From Fusobacterium_C necrophorum (lineage in GTDB: Bacteria > Fusobacteriota > Fusobacteriia > Fusobacteriales > Fusobacteriaceae): a stretch of 64,000 bases of DNA. The stretch lies in assembly GCF_900104395.1 (NCBI RefSeq), contig NZ_FMXX01000013.1; one strand, 5' to 3'. Positions 8,314 to 17,466 of the stretch are shown here, in pieces. The notes beneath the pieces are model-generated. The model saw nothing but the letters and a program-made list of their open reading frames with translations, did not search any database and was not told the DNA's origin. How positions within the stretch are numbered: position 1 is the first letter of the stretch; every line of letters begins with the position of its first letter. The position numbers and the translations under genes are program-made.

Positions 8314-9600
8314 TTATTTTTTCTCCTTCCCTTTTCCAGCTAAAATTCCTTCTAAAATTCCCTTTGCCACATTTAATTGCACATCCTTATGGGTATCCAC
8401 TTTTTTCGCTTCTTTGGAGCCTTTGATTTCTTGAATCAATTTCTTTTTACTTTCCTTATTTTCTTTTTCATCCACGTTGGTAATCGCTCCGTCGAATAAT
8501 AAATAATAATCTTTGTCTTCCACGGGAACATCGGGTTCAATTCCCTTTCCATGAATGGACACTCCACTTGGAGTATAATATTTCGCTATAGTAATTTTAA
8601 TTCCATCTCCATCCGGTAAAGGTAGCAGAGTCTGAACGCTTCCCTTTCCAAAAGTTTTCTCTCCGACCAACATTCCTCTTTTATTATCTTTAATAGCTCC
8701 TGCCACAATTTCCGAGGCAGAGGCACTTCCTCCATTTACTAAAATCACAAGTGGAAAATCCCCATAATATTTCCCCTCTCTTCTTGATATTTTTTCTTTT
8801 CCGTCCTTTCCTTTGACGCTGACTACCTTTCCTTCTTTCAAAAACATGGAAGATACTTTAATTGCCTGATCCAAAGCTCCTCCGGGATTACTTCTTAAAT
8901 CAAATACCAAAGCTTTCATTCCCTTTGTCTGTAAATCTTCTAAGGCTTTTCGGAGATCGGAATAGATATTTTCTCCAAACTGTGTCAATCGTAAATATCC
9001 AATTTTGTCATCCAACATTCGATGTTTCACATATTTTAATTGAATGGTTTCTCTCTTTAAATTAAATTCTAAAAGTTTTTCCTTTCCCTCTCGTTGCACT
9101 TTCACAATCACAGAAGTTCCTGCCGTTCCTTTCAACTTTTTAACACATTCCTCTGTCGTTAAATTATATGTGGAAACTCCTCCAATCGAAACAACTTTAT
9201 CTCTTGGACGGATTCCCGCTTTGAAAGCAGGGGCATCTTCAATTGGAGAAACAACGGTCAGGGCTTCATTGACTTTCTTTTGTACCACCATTCCGACCCC
9301 AACATACTTTCCTCGTACATCCTCTTCAAAGCTTTCCAACTCCGCCTTTGTAAAATAAGTAGAATGAGGATCTTCCAAAGACTCCACCATTCCTTTCAAA
9401 GCTCCCTGCATCAAGGTTTTTCTGGAAAATTCATGCTCTCCGGTATCTACATAATTTTCATTTATAATATCCATAATATCCGATATTTCTTTCAATTCTT
9501 TTAAATTCGTTAAAAAGCCAACTCGATTTTTTTCTTTTGCGAAACAAATACTAGATGCTAATAAAAAGAAAACACATACATACTTTTTGACTACCTTCAT
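8314..9600 (-). CDS. ctpA: S41 family C-terminal processing protease (CtpA-like)
   Basis: 428 residues from the chosen ATG. That start is supported by a signal peptide (MKVVKKYVCVFFLLASSICFA) and by ATGA overlap with the tlyA stop; a frame exists 27 codons further upstream but runs inside tlyA. A PDZ domain lies at about 85-165 and the S41 catalytic core contains the serine in GGSASASEIVAGA and the lysine in GEKTFGKGSVQ, a Ser-Lys dyad. Such proteases act in the periplasm on C termini of envelope proteins. The tail (after about 370) is lysine/glutamate-rich and of low complexity. Confidence 0.92.
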   Translation of the reverse strand: MKVVKKYVCVFFLLASSICFAKEKNRVGFLTNLKELKEISDIMDIINENYVDTGEHEFSRKTLMQGALKGMVESLEDPHSTYFTKAELESFEEDVRGKYVGVGMVVQKKVNEALTVVSPIEDAPAFKAGIRPRDKVVSIGGVSTYNLTTEECVKKLKGTAGTSVIVKVQREGKEKLLEFNLKRETIQLKYVKHRMLDDKIGYLRLTQFGENIYSDLRKALEDLQTKGMKALVFDLRSNPGGALDQAIKVSSMFLKEGKVVSVKGKDGKEKISRREGKYYGDFPLVILVNGGSASASEIVAGAIKDNKRGMLVGEKTFGKGSVQTLLPLPDGDGIKITIAKYYTPSGVSIHGKGIEPDVPVEDKDYYLLFDGAITNVDEKENKESKKKLIQEIKGSKEAKKVDTHKDVQLNVAKGILEGILAGKGKEKK

Positions 9601-10400
9601 CTTAGGCCTCCCATTTCTTTTGCCTTTGTTAATATCTTCTCCCATTCCAAAGAAAAGGATGATTTCTGTTTTGAAAAACAAGAAATATATTCCACATTTC
9701 CTTTTCCTCCTAAAATAGGAGAAACTTCTATATTTTGAATAAAAAATCCATTTCTTTCTGCTACTTCTATCACTTTTTTTAATATCTCCTGATGAGCTTT
9801 GCTGTCACGGACAATTCCTTTTTCCAAAAACTGTTTTTCTACTTCAAACTGCGGTTTAATCAGTAAGAGTAATTTTCCTTCTTCTGTTAAAAAAGGCAAT
9901 AAATATGGAAAAATCCCACACACAGAGATGAAAGAAACGTCCATAACCATATAATCTACAGCTTCTCCATCTAAAATATCCCAATTTAATTCCTTTATAT
10001 GACACTGCTCTATCGATTTAACCTGTGGATGTTGTCTTAATTTCCAAGCCAATTGATTGGTTCCGACATCCAAAGCATACACATAGGCAGCTCCTTCCTG
10101 TAAGGAACAGTCCGTAAAGCCCCCTGTAGAAGCCCCAATATCAAGAACTCTTTTCCCTTGGAAAGAACAAGCAAAACTGTCAATCGCCTTTTTTAATTTG
10201 AAGCCACCCCGACTGACATAGGGATTTTCTTGCCCCTTAATTCGAATTTTCATATCTTCCGAATATTGCACTAAACTTCCTGCCTTTTCTATTTTTTGTT
10301 CGTTGACAATCACAGCTCCTAACATAATCAGTCGCTTTGCCTTGTCTATACTGTCCACATATCCATATTTCCACAAAATCTGATCTAATCTTTCTTTCAT
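9597..10400 (-). CDS. tlyA: TlyA family rRNA (cytidine-2'-O)-methyltransferase
   Basis: 267 residues. An S4 RNA-binding domain at 1-60 (RLDQILWKYG, SRGGFKLKKAI just after) precedes an FtsJ-like Rossmann methyltransferase with the SAM motif LDIGASTGGFTDC near residue 87 and a KPQFE motif. TlyA enzymes methylate 16S and 23S rRNA; the older name hemolysin is misleading. It lies 8 bases downstream of the HD-domain gene and its stop overlaps the start of the protease gene. Confidence 0.92.
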   Translation of the reverse strand: MKERLDQILWKYGYVDSIDKAKRLIMLGAVIVNEQKIEKAGSLVQYSEDMKIRIKGQENPYVSRGGFKLKKAIDSFACSFQGKRVLDIGASTGGFTDCSLQEGAAYVYALDVGTNQLAWKLRQHPQVKSIEQCHIKELNWDILDGEAVDYMVMDVSFISVCGIFPYLLPFLTEEGKLLLLIKPQFEVEKQFLEKGIVRDSKAHQEILKKVIEVAERNGFFIQNIEVSPILGGKGNVEYISCFSKQKSSFSLEWEKILTKAKEMGGLR

Positions 10401-10408
10401 ACTCCCCT

Positions 10409-11239
10409 CTATTTTTTTTCTTTAAAAATAGCTTCATCTTCAAAATAAGGAATTAATGGGTTTTGTAATATCAATTCCTGAAATCCTTGTTTATCCACTA
10501 ATTGTTTTAATTTTTTTGTTTCCTCCACTCGAAGAACAAAAAACTCATCTCCCAAAGGTACTTTTTTATTTTTTTGATAATAGTGAATGAGTTGTCCAAC
10601 CGTGGAAAGTTTTAATTCATTCCGAGAACGTTTTAAACGATCTTTGATGACTCCAGGCGTGCAGTTTAGCCTTTGACAAATTTCCTCCAAACTATATCCT
10701 TTATCAATATACGCTAAAATGCTATCTGCTCCAATAGGATTAATTCTATGATATTTCGCAGAATACATATCTCCTTTATACACAATGCAAGCTTCTTTCG
10801 TAGAAGGTTGTATTTTTCCCCATCTACCATGATGAGAAATCACAATATGACTGATTCTTTTTTTTATTGTCTTTTTCAAATAGAATCCTGTTTTCTCTTC
10901 CACTTCTTTCAAAACTTCTTCCACTTCTTTCAGAATATAATCGGGATTTTTTATCATCATCTGGGAATGGGATAGATTTTCTTCCTGTTCTCGAATACTG
11001 GCTTTACTAATATCATGGATAATCACTCCCACGGTAATGGCAAAAAAATCCAGCTTTTTACTAGCATTTTCTAAGGTTTTATACTGTCTTTCAATTTCTT
11101 CGATGGAAAGATTTAATACATCGTAAGTGTGAGTAGAAACTTTTACTCCTTGATCATCATATAATTCCAATGCTTTGACTAGATCCAATTGTAACAATTC
11201 TTTTATAAAATAGTATGATTTCTTATTCTTTTCCTCCAT
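10409..11239 (-). CDS. HD-domain phosphohydrolase with a C-terminal helix-turn-helix
   Basis: 276 residues. The HD metal site is visible as H37, H75-D76, H136/H137 and D157, suggesting a metal-dependent phosphohydrolase, substrate unknown. Just after it GYSLEEICQRLNCTPGVIKD (181-200) looks like a helix-turn-helix, and the rest is unassigned. The ATG lies inside the last codons of dxs (17-base overlap), so translation is probably coupled. It could be a nucleotide-signal or RNA phosphodiesterase; nothing in the sequence decides this. Confidence 0.75.
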   Translation of the reverse strand: MEEKNKKSYYFIKELLQLDLVKALELYDDQGVKVSTHTYDVLNLSIEEIERQYKTLENASKKLDFFAITVGVIIHDISKASIREQEENLSHSQMMIKNPDYILKEVEEVLKEVEEKTGFYLKKTIKKRISHIVISHHGRWGKIQPSTKEACIVYKGDMYSAKYHRINPIGADSILAYIDKGYSLEEICQRLNCTPGVIKDRLKRSRNELKLSTVGQLIHYYQKNKKVPLGDEFFVLRVEETKKLKQLVDKQGFQELILQNPLIPYFEDEAIFKEKK

Positions 11240-13001
11240 TTACAATTTCCTCTATTCTTCTCAAAAGTTTTGCCCCAGATAAACCATACTCTTCTAATAA
11301 TTCCTTTCTTTGCCCATGACCTATAACAAAAGAATGCAAAGAAATACTCTCTATTTTTCTTTGAATCCCCATACTATCTAATTCATTTAATAAATATTGA
11401 AAAAAAGATGCTTCCTTATAGTTTTCCTCACATACGATAATGTTTTTATATTGAGAAAAATAGTTTTTAATATACTCTTTATCCAAAGGACGCAAACTAG
11501 CTGCAGCTACGATAGTTCCCGATAACTTCAAATCCAATATTTCTTTTAGCATGGAACCCACTGCAATGAATAAAGTATTTTTTCCCGATTGTATCTCCTG
11601 CCATTTTCCGAATTCCCATTTTTTAGTGTCCGGATAAGAATATGCCCTATCTCTTGGAATGCGAATGGCCAGAGGTCCCTCTTGATATTCTAAAGAGAAA
11701 TCCAAAATTTGTTCTAATTCTTCCTTTGTCGTAGGATTTAGTACCATGATGTTTGGAATACTCAACAAAAAAGATAAATCATGCAATCCATGATGTGTCT
11801 TTCCATCTTCTCCCACAATTCCTGCCCTATCAATGATGAAACGAACTGGTAAATTTTGAATGGAAACATCATGAACAATTTGACTGAAACTTCGTTGTAA
11901 AAAGGTAGAATAAATACAAAGATACGGTTTTTTTCCAGAAATAGCAAGCCCGGCAGCCATCGTTGCGGCAAAACCCTCTGCAATGCCTGTATCCAAAACT
12001 CTTTCCGGATATAGATCCGCCATTTTTTTCAAGCCAGTTCCACTTAACATTCCTGCAGTAATGGCAAATACCCTTTCATCCCGTCCAGAAAGCTCTTTTA
12101 TTTTGTTTCCAAAAATGCTGGAATAGCTTTCAGAAGAATTCACTACAGAGCCTGTTGATAAGTCAAAAGGAGCTATCCCATGAAATTTCTCCGTATTTTT
12201 TTCAGCAAATTTATATCCTTTTCCTTTGACTGTTTTCACATGTAAAAACAAAGGTCCCTTTCTCTTTTTTGCCTTAGATAAGGTATCTACCAATTCCTTG
12301 ATATTATGCCCGTCAATCGTTCCTAAAAAAATATATCCAAAATTTTCCGCCACACTACTTGGAAACAAAAAATTTTTAACTGAAATTTCCATTCTTTCTA
12401 GAGTATCTTTGATTGCCCTTGCTTGAATTTTATCAACAAAAGCTCGAATTTCATTTCGTAAAGACAAATAATGAGAACTTAGCATAACTTTTCTCAAAAA
12501 TTTGGACAAAGAACCTACATTTCGCCCAATCGACATTCCATTATCATTTAAAATCACAAGAATATTTTCAATTTTTTCTCCGCCAATATAATTTAAAGCT
12601 TCCATGGAATGTCCATTTGCAATCGAAGCATCCCCCACGATAACCACAATTTGCTTTTCCGGATAGGCCTTTGCTATTCCCACTGCAGCTGCCAAGGCAG
12701 TTCCTGCATGTCCTGAAATAAAATGATCCCAGGAACTTTCAGAGGGATCCGAAAAGGGCCCAACTCCTCCTCTTGTTCTCAAAGTGGAAAATTCCTGCTC
12801 TCGATCCGTTACTAATTTATGAACATAAGACTGATGCCCCACATCAAATAATATCTTATCCTGTGAGAAATCAAAAACATGATGCAATGCTAAGGTTAAT
12901 TCCACAACTCCCAGATTAGAAGCTAGATGCCCTCCAGTTTGACTGACTGTCTGAATCAGTGTTTTTCTTATTTCAACTGCTCTTTTTTCTAAGTCTAACA
13001 C
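11223..13001 (-). CDS. dxs: 1-deoxy-D-xylulose-5-phosphate synthase
   Basis: 592 residues. It condenses pyruvate and glyceraldehyde-3-phosphate with thiamine diphosphate, the first step of the MEP isoprenoid pathway. SQTGGHLASNLGVVELTLALH, the ThDP motif GDASIANGHSMEALN, the central EGFAATMAAGLA segment and DRAGIVGEDGKTHHG are all present. The start is GTG with GGGGGC upstream; the N terminus is about 20 residues shorter than usual, but the conserved core is intact. ispF, a later step, is also in this window. Confidence 0.95.
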   Translation of the reverse strand: MLDLEKRAVEIRKTLIQTVSQTGGHLASNLGVVELTLALHHVFDFSQDKILFDVGHQSYVHKLVTDREQEFSTLRTRGGVGPFSDPSESSWDHFISGHAGTALAAAVGIAKAYPEKQIVVIVGDASIANGHSMEALNYIGGEKIENILVILNDNGMSIGRNVGSLSKFLRKVMLSSHYLSLRNEIRAFVDKIQARAIKDTLERMEISVKNFLFPSSVAENFGYIFLGTIDGHNIKELVDTLSKAKKRKGPLFLHVKTVKGKGYKFAEKNTEKFHGIAPFDLSTGSVVNSSESYSSIFGNKIKELSGRDERVFAITAGMLSGTGLKKMADLYPERVLDTGIAEGFAATMAAGLAISGKKPYLCIYSTFLQRSFSQIVHDVSIQNLPVRFIIDRAGIVGEDGKTHHGLHDLSFLLSIPNIMVLNPTTKEELEQILDFSLEYQEGPLAIRIPRDRAYSYPDTKKWEFGKWQEIQSGKNTLFIAVGSMLKEILDLKLSGTIVAAASLRPLDKEYIKNYFSQYKNIIVCEENYKEASFFQYLLNELDSMGIQRKIESISLHSFVIGHGQRKELLEEYGLSGAKLLRRIEEIVNGGKE

Positions 13002-13024
13002 CTTTGCCCCCTATATCCTTTCTC

Positions 13025-13330
13025 TTATAAAGCTTTTAATTCTAAAGAAATTGCAGGTTTTTCTTTATTTTCTTTAAATATAATAATGGTTCTACCAATC
13101 ATATCTACGATATGAAACCTTGTTTCTTGCAATAACTGCTCATAAATTTCTTCTTTTTTCGTTTCACAATTTTGTAAAATTTTTACTTTTATCAATTCTC
13201 TGGAATCAATAGCGGACAAGATACTGTCAATCACAGTTTCCTGTAGCCCATCTTTTCCGATTCTTACGATAGGCTTCAATTCGTGTGCTTTCTTTTTCAA
13301 AAATGCTCTTTGTTTACTTGTTAGTTTCAT
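13025..13330 (-). CDS. yhbY: CRM-domain RNA-binding protein, YhbY family
   Basis: 101 residues beginning MKLTSKQRAFLKKKAHELKPIVRIGKDGL, the signature of the YhbY/CRM fold, with the GXXG-like IGKDG loop. YhbY associates with pre-50S ribosomal particles. It sits between RNase J and dxs on the same strand with short gaps, in a cluster rich in ribosome maturation genes. Confidence 0.9.
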   Translation of the reverse strand: MKLTSKQRAFLKKKAHELKPIVRIGKDGLQETVIDSILSAIDSRELIKVKILQNCETKKEEIYEQLLQETRFHIVDMIGRTIIIFKENKEKPAISLELKAL

Positions 13331-13350
13331 AATTCTCCTTATCTTTTTCT

Positions 13351-15219
13351 TTATAGTTCTGTAATAATTGGTAAAATCATGGGATTTCGTTTGGTTTTAT
13401 TATAGAAGAATTTTGCTGCACAATCTTTGACATTATTTTTTAACAATCCCCATTCTTTCGGAAGATATTTTTCGGAAAATGGTATCTTCTCTTCCAATAA
13501 GTCAGATGCCTCTTTCATCAATTCTTCCGCATCTTTCATATAAACAAAACCTCTTGTCGCAATTTCTGGTCCTGCAATAATCTTTCCTGTTTTTCGTTCA
13601 ATGGTATATGCCACGACAACAATACCATCTTGAGAAAGTTGTTGTCTGTCTTTAATTACGGCACTTCCAATATCGCCAATTCCCAATCCGTCAACCAAAG
13701 TCTCTCCGGCAGTAACTTTTCCATTAATTTTCACATAATTTTTTGTTACTTCCACTTTGTTTCCATTTTGAGTAATAAAAATATTATTCTTGGCAACTCC
13801 TGTTTCCATTGCTGTTTTCATATGAGCCTTTAACATTCTTAATTCTCCATGAACCGGCATAAAATGTTTTGGCTTAATTAAATTTAACATCAACTTTTGT
13901 TCTTCTTTGCTTCCATGTCCAGAAACATGAATCCCGGCAATTTTTTTAAACACAACTTCAGCATCAAATCGTAATAAATTGTTGATGTTGCTGGAAGCTG
14001 CCTTTTCATTTCCGGGAATGGGAGTCGCCGAAATAATGACTGTATCCCCCTCTTTAACTTTAATATGCTTGTGCATATTCTTAGCAATTCTGGAAAGTGC
14101 TGCCATAGGTTCTCCTTGTGTTCCGGTACATAGAATAACCACTTTATTATCTTTTAATTTATCCACCTCCGCCAAAGAAACCAAAGCTCCCTCCGGAATA
14201 TTCAAACAACCTACCGTCGGAGCAATCTCGAATACTTTCACTAAACTTCTTCCATCAATCGCGATTTTTCTATGATTTCTCACTGCAATATCAATAATTT
14301 GTTGAATTCTATGAATATGAGAAGCAAAAACGGCAATGATAATTCTTCCCTTTGCTCTCATAAATTCTTGTTTAAATGCTTCTCCAACACTTTTTTCTGA
14401 CGGGGTAAATCCTTCGACTTCCGAATTTGTGGAATCGGACAATAATAGATCCACTCCCTCATCTCCCAACTCTGCCAATCTTGCAAAATCAACTCCGTCT
14501 CCATCTACCGGTGTCAAATCAATCTTAAAATCTCCTGTATGAAACACATGTCCTGCCGGAGACTTGATCGACACGGAATAAGAATCCGTAATGGAATGCG
14601 TTACCTTTACAAATTCCACGCTAAAATACTTTCCTACTTTTACCTTTGTTCTGCCAGTTACTACCTTCATTTTTGGTAATTTTTTGGAAAGTCCTACATT
14701 GTCAAATTTTGATTTCACAAAAGCCATTGTCAATTTTCCCCCATAAATTGGAATATCCTTTCCAATTTTCTCATATAAATAGGGTATGGCTCCAATATGA
14801 TCCTCATGAGCATGAGTAATAAACACTCCCTTGATCTTTTCTTTATTATTTTCTAAAAAGGTAAAATCCGGAATGACTAAATCAACTCCCGGCAAACTTT
14901 CATCTGGAAAAATTGCCCCGACATCCACAACAATAATTTCATCCTTGTATTGCAATACCGTCATATTTTTCCCGACTTCTTCCAATCCTCCTAAAGGAAT
15001 AACAAACATTTTATCTTCCTTTTTGGAAGGAAGAGATTTACTTCCTGCCTTCTTAGTTTCTTTTTTTTCTGCTTTTTTTTCATTTATTTTCATTTCTTTT
15101 TTCAAATTTACTTGTTTCTTCTTTTTCGGTGATTTTAACTCATCTATTTCATTTTTAATATTCTTTAATGTTTTTCTAATATTGTCAAATCCACCCTTTC
15201 CATCCTCTAATTTACTCAT
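13351..15219 (-). CDS. rnj: Ribonuclease J
   Basis: 622 residues. Metallo-beta-lactamase / beta-CASP ribonuclease with the metal motif HAHEDHIG near residue 138, GDFKID and HVSGHGSKEEQ near 435, and a C-terminal domain ending ITEL. RNase J has 5' exonuclease and endonuclease activity and drives mRNA turnover in bacteria lacking RNase E. Residues 1-69 form a lysine-rich, probably disordered extension not found in the Bacillus proteins; the conserved core starts at about MFVIPLGGLEEVGKN. The ATG overlaps the PBP2 stop by eight bases. Confidence 0.95.
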   Translation of the reverse strand: MSKLEDGKGGFDNIRKTLKNIKNEIDELKSPKKKKQVNLKKEMKINEKKAEKKETKKAGSKSLPSKKEDKMFVIPLGGLEEVGKNMTVLQYKDEIIVVDVGAIFPDESLPGVDLVIPDFTFLENNKEKIKGVFITHAHEDHIGAIPYLYEKIGKDIPIYGGKLTMAFVKSKFDNVGLSKKLPKMKVVTGRTKVKVGKYFSVEFVKVTHSITDSYSVSIKSPAGHVFHTGDFKIDLTPVDGDGVDFARLAELGDEGVDLLLSDSTNSEVEGFTPSEKSVGEAFKQEFMRAKGRIIIAVFASHIHRIQQIIDIAVRNHRKIAIDGRSLVKVFEIAPTVGCLNIPEGALVSLAEVDKLKDNKVVILCTGTQGEPMAALSRIAKNMHKHIKVKEGDTVIISATPIPGNEKAASSNINNLLRFDAEVVFKKIAGIHVSGHGSKEEQKLMLNLIKPKHFMPVHGELRMLKAHMKTAMETGVAKNNIFITQNGNKVEVTKNYVKINGKVTAGETLVDGLGIGDIGSAVIKDRQQLSQDGIVVVAYTIERKTGKIIAGPEIATRGFVYMKDAEELMKEASDLLEEKIPFSEKYLPKEWGLLKNNVKDCAAKFFYNKTKRNPMILPIITEL

Positions 15220-17041
15220 TTATTGTTTCCTCCGTTTTTTCTATCTTTGGTGGGGGATTTTTCATTTCATCATATTTATCCATAAATTTTTTCGTCATTC
15301 CTCCTGCGACAGCTCCTCCCCCTCCTGCTGCTGTCAATAAAGCTGTAAATACAATTTCCGGATTGTTTGCCGGAAAATATCCCGCTACCCAAGCGTGAGT
15401 CGTTTTCGACTGTGAATTTTGAGCCGATCCACTCTTGGCAGCTACTAAATATTTAGGATTTCTTAAAACTCTTGTAGTCCCGTTGTCCTGTGAAACTGTT
15501 GCAATCAGTGCCTCATTGATGATATCATAATATTCTTTGGGAACCCCTTTCACTTCCATTCTTTTCCCTACTACCTTTTCTCGTTTTTTCGTTTTTACAT
15601 CTTCCAAATACTTTACCAAGTGCGGAGAATAGGCATAGCCTTTATTTGCAATAATAGAATAAGCTTTCGCAATTTGAAGTGGAGTTACTAAATCATAGCC
15701 CTGCCCAATGGACATCAGGATAGTATCTCCTTTAACCCAAGAAGCTTTTATTTTTTTCTTTTTCCAATCCGGTGTAGGAATGGCTCCTACTCTTTCTCCG
15801 GGAATATCAATTCCTGTAGGGCTTCCCAATCCAAATCTCTTTGCCATATCGGCAATCGGCTTGTAGCCAACTTGATCTGCCAAACGATAATAATAAGGAT
15901 TGGCAGATTCGACTAAGGATTTTTTCATATCGACCAATCCATGTCCTCCACGTTTCCAGGCTCGCCACTTCCATTTTCCAATTTGATAATATCCTGTAGC
16001 ATCCAAATATTTTTGTTTGGGATCAATCCCACTCTCCAAAAATGCCAATGCGGAAATAACTTTGAATACAGAACCGGGTGGATATTCCCCTGCAACCGCT
16101 TTATTTCCTAAAGGTCTTCTCTTATCATTCATAATTTCATTCCAAACCGCCTGGCTGATTTGAGAACTGAACATATTCAGAGAAAAAGTGGGGTAACTTA
16201 CCAAAGTGATAATTTCTCCTGTTTTTGCATCTAAAGCAATAAAAGCTCCCGCTCTTCCTTCCTCTCGATATTGTTCTTCCATATATTGTTGTAATTCCAT
16301 ATTTAAAGATAGATGAAGATTTTTTCCGGGAACAGGATCTCTTCTGTCCATTTTTCTCTGAATTTTATTAAAAGCATTGACTTCAATGTACTCATAGCCG
16401 TCTTCTCCTTTTAACGCTCTATCATACTGCTTTTCCAGACCTTCTTTCCCTACGACATCTCTCGGAGTATAGCCTTCTTCTTTTAGTGCTTCATACTCCT
16501 TTTTGGAAATCTTTTTAACATAACCGATGCTATGAGCCGCCACAGAATCATATAAATATTTTCTCTTAGAATATGCCTGTACTTCTAAATACGGATAGTC
16601 CACAATTTTTTCCATCAATTTATAGGCTTTCTCCTCTTCCAAATCCTCAATCAAAACATTTTCACGCGTATAGGGAAAAATTTCTCCATATTTAATTCTT
16701 TTTAAAATATATTCCTTATCATAGCCTGTCAATTCTGCAATAGCATCTACATACTCATCCTCATGATTTCTTTCTCGTAAATAGACAAGATGATAGCCCA
16801 CTCCGTTCGTGACAATCAACTTCCCGGTACTGTCAAAAATTTGGCCTCTCGGAGAGGGAATTTTTTTTAATTTAAATTGATTTTTTTCCGATAAATATCG
16901 AAATTCTTTGCCTTGTAATACCTGTAAATAGAACATTCTCATCAAAAGGACTGAGAAAAAAATAATAATCACTCCTAAATAGATTTTTCCACGACTATTA
17001 TCTTCCATACCCAAGAAAAATTCGTTTTTTTTTCTTCTCAT
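15212..17041 (-). CDS. mrdA: Penicillin-binding protein 2 (class B transpeptidase)
   Basis: 609 residues. One membrane anchor (about 19-38) is followed by the PBP dimerisation domain and a transpeptidase domain with the three active-site motifs: S-x-x-K as PGSVFK, S-x-N as SAN and KSG (in AAKSGSAQ). It crosslinks peptidoglycan of the lateral wall and is the target of beta-lactams. The MreD-like gene directly upstream supports a role in rod elongation. The stop overlaps the RNase J start. Confidence 0.94.
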   Translation of the reverse strand: MRRKKNEFFLGMEDNSRGKIYLGVIIIFFSVLLMRMFYLQVLQGKEFRYLSEKNQFKLKKIPSPRGQIFDSTGKLIVTNGVGYHLVYLRERNHEDEYVDAIAELTGYDKEYILKRIKYGEIFPYTRENVLIEDLEEEKAYKLMEKIVDYPYLEVQAYSKRKYLYDSVAAHSIGYVKKISKKEYEALKEEGYTPRDVVGKEGLEKQYDRALKGEDGYEYIEVNAFNKIQRKMDRRDPVPGKNLHLSLNMELQQYMEEQYREEGRAGAFIALDAKTGEIITLVSYPTFSLNMFSSQISQAVWNEIMNDKRRPLGNKAVAGEYPPGSVFKVISALAFLESGIDPKQKYLDATGYYQIGKWKWRAWKRGGHGLVDMKKSLVESANPYYYRLADQVGYKPIADMAKRFGLGSPTGIDIPGERVGAIPTPDWKKKKIKASWVKGDTILMSIGQGYDLVTPLQIAKAYSIIANKGYAYSPHLVKYLEDVKTKKREKVVGKRMEVKGVPKEYYDIINEALIATVSQDNGTTRVLRNPKYLVAAKSGSAQNSQSKTTHAWVAGYFPANNPEIVFTALLTAAGGGGAVAGGMTKKFMDKYDEMKNPPPKIEKTEETINE

Positions 17042-17050
17042 TTTTAATCC

Positions 17051-17449
17051 CTAGTAACATTTCTTCAAATAATAATAATTTAAAACCAAAAAACATACTC
17101 CATGTATCACAAAATAAAATAAATTCCAATGATAATTTTGCAAAATGCTATAAAATATCAATTCAATCATACTTAGATAAAATACAGTCCCTTGATTATA
17201 TTCCATATTTCGAAACAACAAATAGAAAATAAGTCCATAGCATAAAAAATATAAGAAAAAAGAAAAATAACTATTCCCCTGCAAGGACACGAAAATTACC
17301 GTAATCAAAAGCGGAAGAATTGAGCCTCCTCTTTGTTTTAATAAAACATAAGAAAAGAAAGGAATCGAAACAAAAAATACTTTTTCTCCTGAAAAGAAAA
17401 AACTGTTTTCCAAAAAAATTCCTACAAAAGATGCTAGGTAAATCCACAT
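17051..17449 (-). CDS. Probable rod shape-determining membrane protein (MreD-like)
   Basis: 132 residues, almost entirely hydrophobic with four to five predicted membrane segments and no catalytic motif. Size, topology and position directly before the PBP2 gene fit MreD, which partners PBP2 and MreC in the elongasome. Sequence identity to MreD is not obvious by eye, so the call rests mainly on context. No mreB or mreC is next to it. Confidence 0.6.
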   Translation of the reverse strand: MWIYLASFVGIFLENSFFFSGEKVFFVSIPFFSYVLLKQRGGSILPLLITVIFVSLQGNSYFSFFLYFLCYGLIFYLLFRNMEYNQGTVFYLSMIELIFYSILQNYHWNLFYFVIHGVCFLVLNYYYLKKCY

Positions 17450-17466
17450 TCTAGTATAACCTCTCT

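Noticed and set aside
9601..9681. N-terminal extension of the S41 protease
   Set aside because: It runs inside tlyA, and the signal peptide plus ATGA overlap place the start at 9600.
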